Shown in pieces: positions 6,398 to 7,739 of a DNA stretch of 7,739 nt; the first letter of the stretch is position 1, and every line of letters begins with the position of its first letter. The position numbers were made by a program, and so were the translations under genes. Source of the DNA: CG-Epi1 sp964634895 (lineage in GTDB: Archaea; Thermoplasmatota; Poseidoniia; MGIII; CG-Epi1); contig CAZWJS010000043.1 of the NCBI GenBank assembly GCA_964634895.1, positions 1 to 7,739 on the forward strand, given 5' to 3'. The notes under the pieces were generated by a model. The model did no database searches and was not told where the DNA came from. It saw only the letters and a program-made list of their open reading frames with translations.

Positions 6398-6420
6398 TGT
6401 AAGTGTGATTAGAGCTGACG

Positions 6421-6437
6421 TTTAATAAAATTATATA
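6421..6437 (-). promoter_or_regulatory. Possible internal promoter for the transglutaminase-like gene
   Basis: Minus strand TATATAA (6437-6431) followed by TTTTATTAAA (6430-6421), the first overlapping the Sec61-beta stop codon. The distal element would give a leader of about 10 bases and the proximal one an almost leaderless transcript from the ATG at 6397. No Shine-Dalgarno precedes that ATG, which fits a leaderless start. Base composition alone makes such matches common here. Confidence 0.4.
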
Positions 6438-6676
6438 GTATCAGAACGCTTTATTCTAATTTCATTCAGTATTATAATAATTAAACCAATAGTTAAGACA
6501 TAAGCGCTTGATAATCTATCAATTCTTGCCGCAATCTCTACAACCATTATTGTTAGTATGCAAGCGAGGAGTATACCCCATTTTGATATCTGAATCGCAT
6601 TACTATCTTCAGCATCAAAGTACCTGATTAACCCTGCAGCTGATTGAAAACCTTGTGTTTTCTTTTCTTTCGCCAT
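6431..6676 (-). CDS. Preprotein translocase subunit Sec61-beta (SecG), extended form
   Basis: Sec61-beta is the small accessory subunit of the SecYE translocon in the cytoplasmic membrane. Residues 8-30, 'QGFQSAAGLIRYFDAEDSNAIQI', carry the archaeal/eukaryotic signature G-L-x-S-S-A-G-L-x-R-Y-F-D-x-E almost perfectly. Archaeal members usually have 50-60 residues and one C-terminal membrane helix. Here the 81 residues show a first hydrophobic segment (about 33-50), a charged break 'ARIDRLSS' and a second one (about 57-71), ending in 'NEIRIKRSDTI'. That second segment is unusual for the family as I know it. A TATA box 24-29 bases upstream predicts a leaderless transcript, and no Shine-Dalgarno precedes the ATG. 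It is the first gene of the string leading to the transglutaminase-like and acetyltransferase genes. Confidence 0.9.
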   Translation of the reverse strand: MAKEKKTQGFQSAAGLIRYFDAEDSNAIQISKWGILLACILTIMVVEIAARIDRLSSAYVLTIGLIIIILNEIRIKRSDTI

Positions 6677-6696
6677 AATTTTTCGACATGGTAGTC

Positions 6697-6706
6697 TTAT
6701 TTAAAA
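6697..6706 (-). promoter_or_regulatory. TATA box of the Sec61-beta gene
   Basis: Minus strand TTTTAAATAA followed by G lies 21-30 bases before the ATG at 6676. The predicted transcription start coincides with the start codon, so the transcript should be leaderless. It sits back to back with the plus-strand promoter at 6718-6726. Confidence 0.55.
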
Positions 6707-6717
6707 TTAATTAGCAT

Positions 6718-6726
6718 AATTATAAG
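6718..6726 (+). promoter_or_regulatory. TATA box of the plus-strand CxxC-protein gene
   Basis: AATTATAAG lies about 41 bases before the ATG at 6763. A start site near 6748 leaves a leader of about 15 bases that contains GGAG (6753-6756), six bases ahead of the ATG. This gene therefore appears to use a leadered start with Shine-Dalgarno, unlike its divergent neighbour Sec61-beta. Confidence 0.5.
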
Positions 6727-6762
6727 ACCCCTTCTTTGCTAAATTAGGTATAGGAGTATCAT

Positions 6763-7017
6763 ATGTATTGTAGAATGTGTGTGGATGTGCATGGGCTTAC
6801 GCCCACTAAATTGAATCAGCCTGCTGAGGCTGAATATTTAGTCTCACATTGTTATCAGGCAGATCTCAGGCATAAACATGAGGAAAACCAGGGTTTTGTC
6901 CACGCAATGTGTGGAGAGTGCGTTGATAGAATTAAATCAAATGAAGACATATATGTTTTCTCGATTTACGGTTTAACTCTTAAAGAATTAAATACTCCGG
7001 AGGAAGAAAATGGCTGA
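6763..7017 (+). CDS. Small CxxC/His-rich protein, probably zinc-binding, 84 aa
   Basis: I recognise no named family. The protein has two CxxC knuckles, C3-R-M-C6 and C50-G-E-C53, separated by 43 residues, with further possible ligands H10, H29, C30, H37, H39 and H47. This arrangement suggests a bound metal, most likely zinc, in a treble-clef or ribbon-like fold, but that is inference. There is no signal or membrane segment, so it is cytosolic. It starts with a good GGAG at six bases spacing behind a TATA box, and its last 8 bases overlap the start of the following membrane protein, whose GGAGG ribosome binding site lies inside this gene (6998-7002). The tight overlap suggests the two products are made in step. 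Confidence 0.8.
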   Translation: MYCRMCVDVHGLTPTKLNQPAEAEYLVSHCYQADLRHKHEENQGFVHAMCGECVDRIKSNEDIYVFSIYGLTLKELNTPEEENG

Positions 7018-7309
7018 TTTCAAAGATAATGTAGAAAATCTGAATGTAAGACAAATAGTAATGTCATCTGTTATGACTGCCTTTGGTTTAGTAGTAGCAC
7101 TTGTTTGGAAAGATACAATTGTTGCTACAGTGGATTACTTGTTGCCAAACACAGATGATGGGACTCTTCAAGGAATGTATATTAGTGCAATAGCAGTTAC
7201 AATTCTGGTAGTTTTATTAGCAAAATTTGCTATAAATTTGAATAAAAGGGCGGAGAAAGAGTTGGCAAGGGTCCAATCATATTTTTATGACAATGAAGAA
7301 AAAGAATAA
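7010..7309 (+). CDS. Two-helix membrane protein, DUF5654-like, 99 aa
   Basis: A short hydrophilic N-terminus is followed by a first membrane helix 'VMSSVMTAFGLVVALVWKD' (17-35), a loop with NTDDGT (47-52), a second helix 'MYISAIAVTILVVLLAKFAI' (56-75) and a charged, probably coiled tail 'NKRAEKELARVQSYFYDNEEKE'. The pattern T-A-x-G-x-V-x-A-L-x-W-x-D-x-I in the first helix resembles archaeal DUF5654 proteins as I remember them; their function is unknown. The basic residues after helix 2 predict a cytoplasmic C-terminus and therefore a cytoplasmic N-terminus. The start lies within the end of the CxxC-protein gene with GGAGG about seven bases upstream, so the pair forms a coupled two-gene unit. 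Confidence 0.85.
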   Translation: MADFKDNVENLNVRQIVMSSVMTAFGLVVALVWKDTIVATVDYLLPNTDDGTLQGMYISAIAVTILVVLLAKFAINLNKRAEKELARVQSYFYDNEEKE

Positions 7310-7372
7310 TAGTTCATTGAGGTAAAGCATAATTAACTTTTTCAGGCTTGAATATTTATAATAAATAGTTCA
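7308..7372 (+). repeat. Nine-base direct repeat after the DUF5654-like gene
   Basis: AATAGTTCA occurs at 7308-7316, overlapping the stop codon, and again at 7364-7372, 56 bases apart in the same orientation. The copies flank a T-run and a TATA-like stretch. A binding site pair is possible, but the AT content makes a chance match credible. Confidence 0.3.
7338..7342 (+). terminator. Possible oligo-T terminator of the two-gene plus-strand unit
   Basis: A run of five T lies 29 bases after the stop of the DUF5654-like gene and ahead of the next promoter. Archaeal intrinsic termination needs little more than an oligo-T tract on the coding strand; no hairpin precedes it. The run is short, so support is modest. 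Confidence 0.3.
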
Positions 7373-7400
7373 CTAATCGTTAAAAAGTATCAATGCGTGT

Positions 7401-7417
7401 GTTTCACTTATAGAAAC
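7401..7417. repeat. Inverted repeat GTTTC-N7-GAAAC upstream of the lipoprotein promoter
   Basis: A perfect 5-base dyad with a 7-base spacer lies 13 bases upstream of the TATA box at 7430-7437, where an archaeal regulator could bind as a dimer. Its spacer ACTTATA is repeated exactly at the TATA box (7428-7434). It could be an operator or chance. Confidence 0.3.
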
Positions 7418-7429
7418 AATTAGAAAGAC

Positions 7430-7437
7430 TTATAAAA
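7430..7437 (+). promoter_or_regulatory. TATA box of the lipoprotein gene
   Basis: TTATAAAA is centred about 26 bases upstream of the ATG at 7460, so transcription should start at the initiation codon. No Shine-Dalgarno is present, which agrees with a leaderless transcript. An AGAAAGAC stretch just upstream could serve as BRE. The geometry is nearly the same as at the left-edge gene and Sec61-beta. Confidence 0.6.
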
Positions 7438-7459
7438 ACATAAGCATGTTTCTCAGCTT

Positions 7460-7739
7460 ATGAGACAAGCCTTTCTGTTTGTAATATTGCTGGTTTCGGC
7501 TTCATTTGTGGGATGTGTTGAAATTGGAGATAGTGATGACGCCACTGTAATTGAAGAATCTGACGATACAACTAAAAACCAAGATAACGGAACGAATAAT
7601 ACTGTAGATAATACGAATAATACTGAAGAAAAAGAAGTGGTAAAGGGTTGTATGAATTCCACGGCCAATAATTACAATGCAGAGGCTACAGAGGAAGATA
7701 ATACATGTGTGTTTGCTTTCAAACCTCAAACCAAAGATG
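7460..7739 (+). CDS. Lipoprotein with Cys-rich surface module (partial, cut by right edge)
   Basis: The frame is open from the ATG at 7460 to the window end (93 codons). MRQAFLFVILLVSASFVGC is a lipoprotein signal with the lipobox F-V-G-C and Cys19 as the lipid-anchored residue. Then follows an acidic, Asn/Thr-rich linker (about 20-60), then 'GCMNSTANNYNAEATEEDNTC' (63-83). The last part matches the G-C-x-D-x-x-A-x-N-Y-x-x-x-A-x-x-x-D-x-x-C repeat known from cell-surface proteins of marine bacteria and archaea (family knowledge from memory). Sequons N43-G-T, N46-N-T, N53-N-T and N66-S-T suggest N-glycosylation outside the cell. The linker contains a 12-base in-frame direct repeat, ACGAATAATACT at 7592-7603 and 7613-7624. 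Two antisense ORFs over this region are shadows. The main domain, probably catalytic or binding, lies beyond the window. Confidence 0.85.
   Translation, partial: MRQAFLFVILLVSASFVGCVEIGDSDDATVIEESDDTTKNQDNGTNNTVDNTNNTEEKEVVKGCMNSTANNYNAEATEEDNTCVFAFKPQTKD
7592..7624 (+). repeat. In-frame 12-base direct repeat in the lipoprotein linker
   Basis: ACGAATAATACT at 7592-7603 recurs at 7613-7624, exactly 21 bases (7 codons) later, encoding T-N-N-T twice (residues 45-48 and 52-55). The in-frame spacing suggests that the Asn/Thr linker grows by slippage or unequal exchange. Confidence 0.75.

Noticed and set aside
5286..6425. Several plus-strand ORFs of 60-91 residues
   Set aside because: All are antisense to the transglutaminase-like gene, which has a full catalytic triad and zinc ribbon. 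None shows a domain or start signals.
7453..7729. Two overlapping minus-strand ORFs of 71 and 75 residues
   Set aside because: They lie antisense to the plus-strand lipoprotein frame, which has a lipobox, a recognisable Cys module and a well-placed TATA box. The minus-strand products look like reverse readings of the Asn/Thr linker.
1..7739. CRISPR arrays, tRNA or rRNA genes, insertion sequences, phage or defence genes
   Set aside because: Scanning found no regularly spaced repeats, no tRNA cloverleaf with a T-arm signature in the short gaps, and no transposase, integrase or known defence domain in any frame.

Overview
The window is AT-rich, gene-dense archaeal DNA. The archaeal assignment rests on four things: a transcription factor B with zinc ribbon and two cyclin repeats, a Sec61-beta type translocon subunit, an archaeal-type stand-alone Elp3, and TATA boxes placed about 25-30 bases from start codons as in leaderless archaeal transcripts. 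The lipoprotein at the right end carries a Cys-rich 'GCM..ANNYN..AT..DNTC' module that I associate with marine microbes. Together with the AT richness this suggests a planktonic euryarchaeon of the Poseidoniales / Marine Group II-III kind. That placement is inference; no rRNA or other decisive marker is present.

Layout. Bases 1-47 (minus) hold the first codons of a small zinc-ribbon-like gene with its own TATA box. From 4654 down to 81 (minus) runs a tightly packed gene string: TFB, a dolichol/phytol-kinase-like membrane protein, a 55-residue small membrane protein joined to its neighbours by overlaps, an M24 Xaa-Pro-type peptidase, Elp3, and a 92-residue hypothetical protein. From 6676 down to 4740 (minus) a second string holds Sec61-beta, a zinc ribbon / membrane anchor / transglutaminase-like protein, and a RimI-like GNAT acetyltransferase. 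At 6677-6762 lies a divergent promoter region. On the plus strand follow an 84-residue CxxC/His protein overlapping a 99-residue two-helix membrane protein (DUF5654-like), and then a leaderless lipoprotein gene cut by the right edge.

How the genes fit together. The minus-strand strings are largely housekeeping: transcription initiation (TFB), wobble-uridine tRNA modification (Elp3), peptide turnover (M24 peptidase), protein export (Sec61-beta), N-terminal acetylation (RimI-like) and probably isoprenoid alcohol phosphorylation. Most junctions are overlaps or gaps of 1-33 bases, consistent with cotranscription and translational coupling. I see no rRNA, tRNA, CRISPR array, insertion sequence or phage gene. 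No obviously new defence or mobile system is present. The most noteworthy items are the hidden 55-residue ORF, a Sec61-beta with two hydrophobic segments, the zinc ribbon/transglutaminase composite with a G8 tract beside its predicted catalytic His, and the repeated leaderless promoter geometry.
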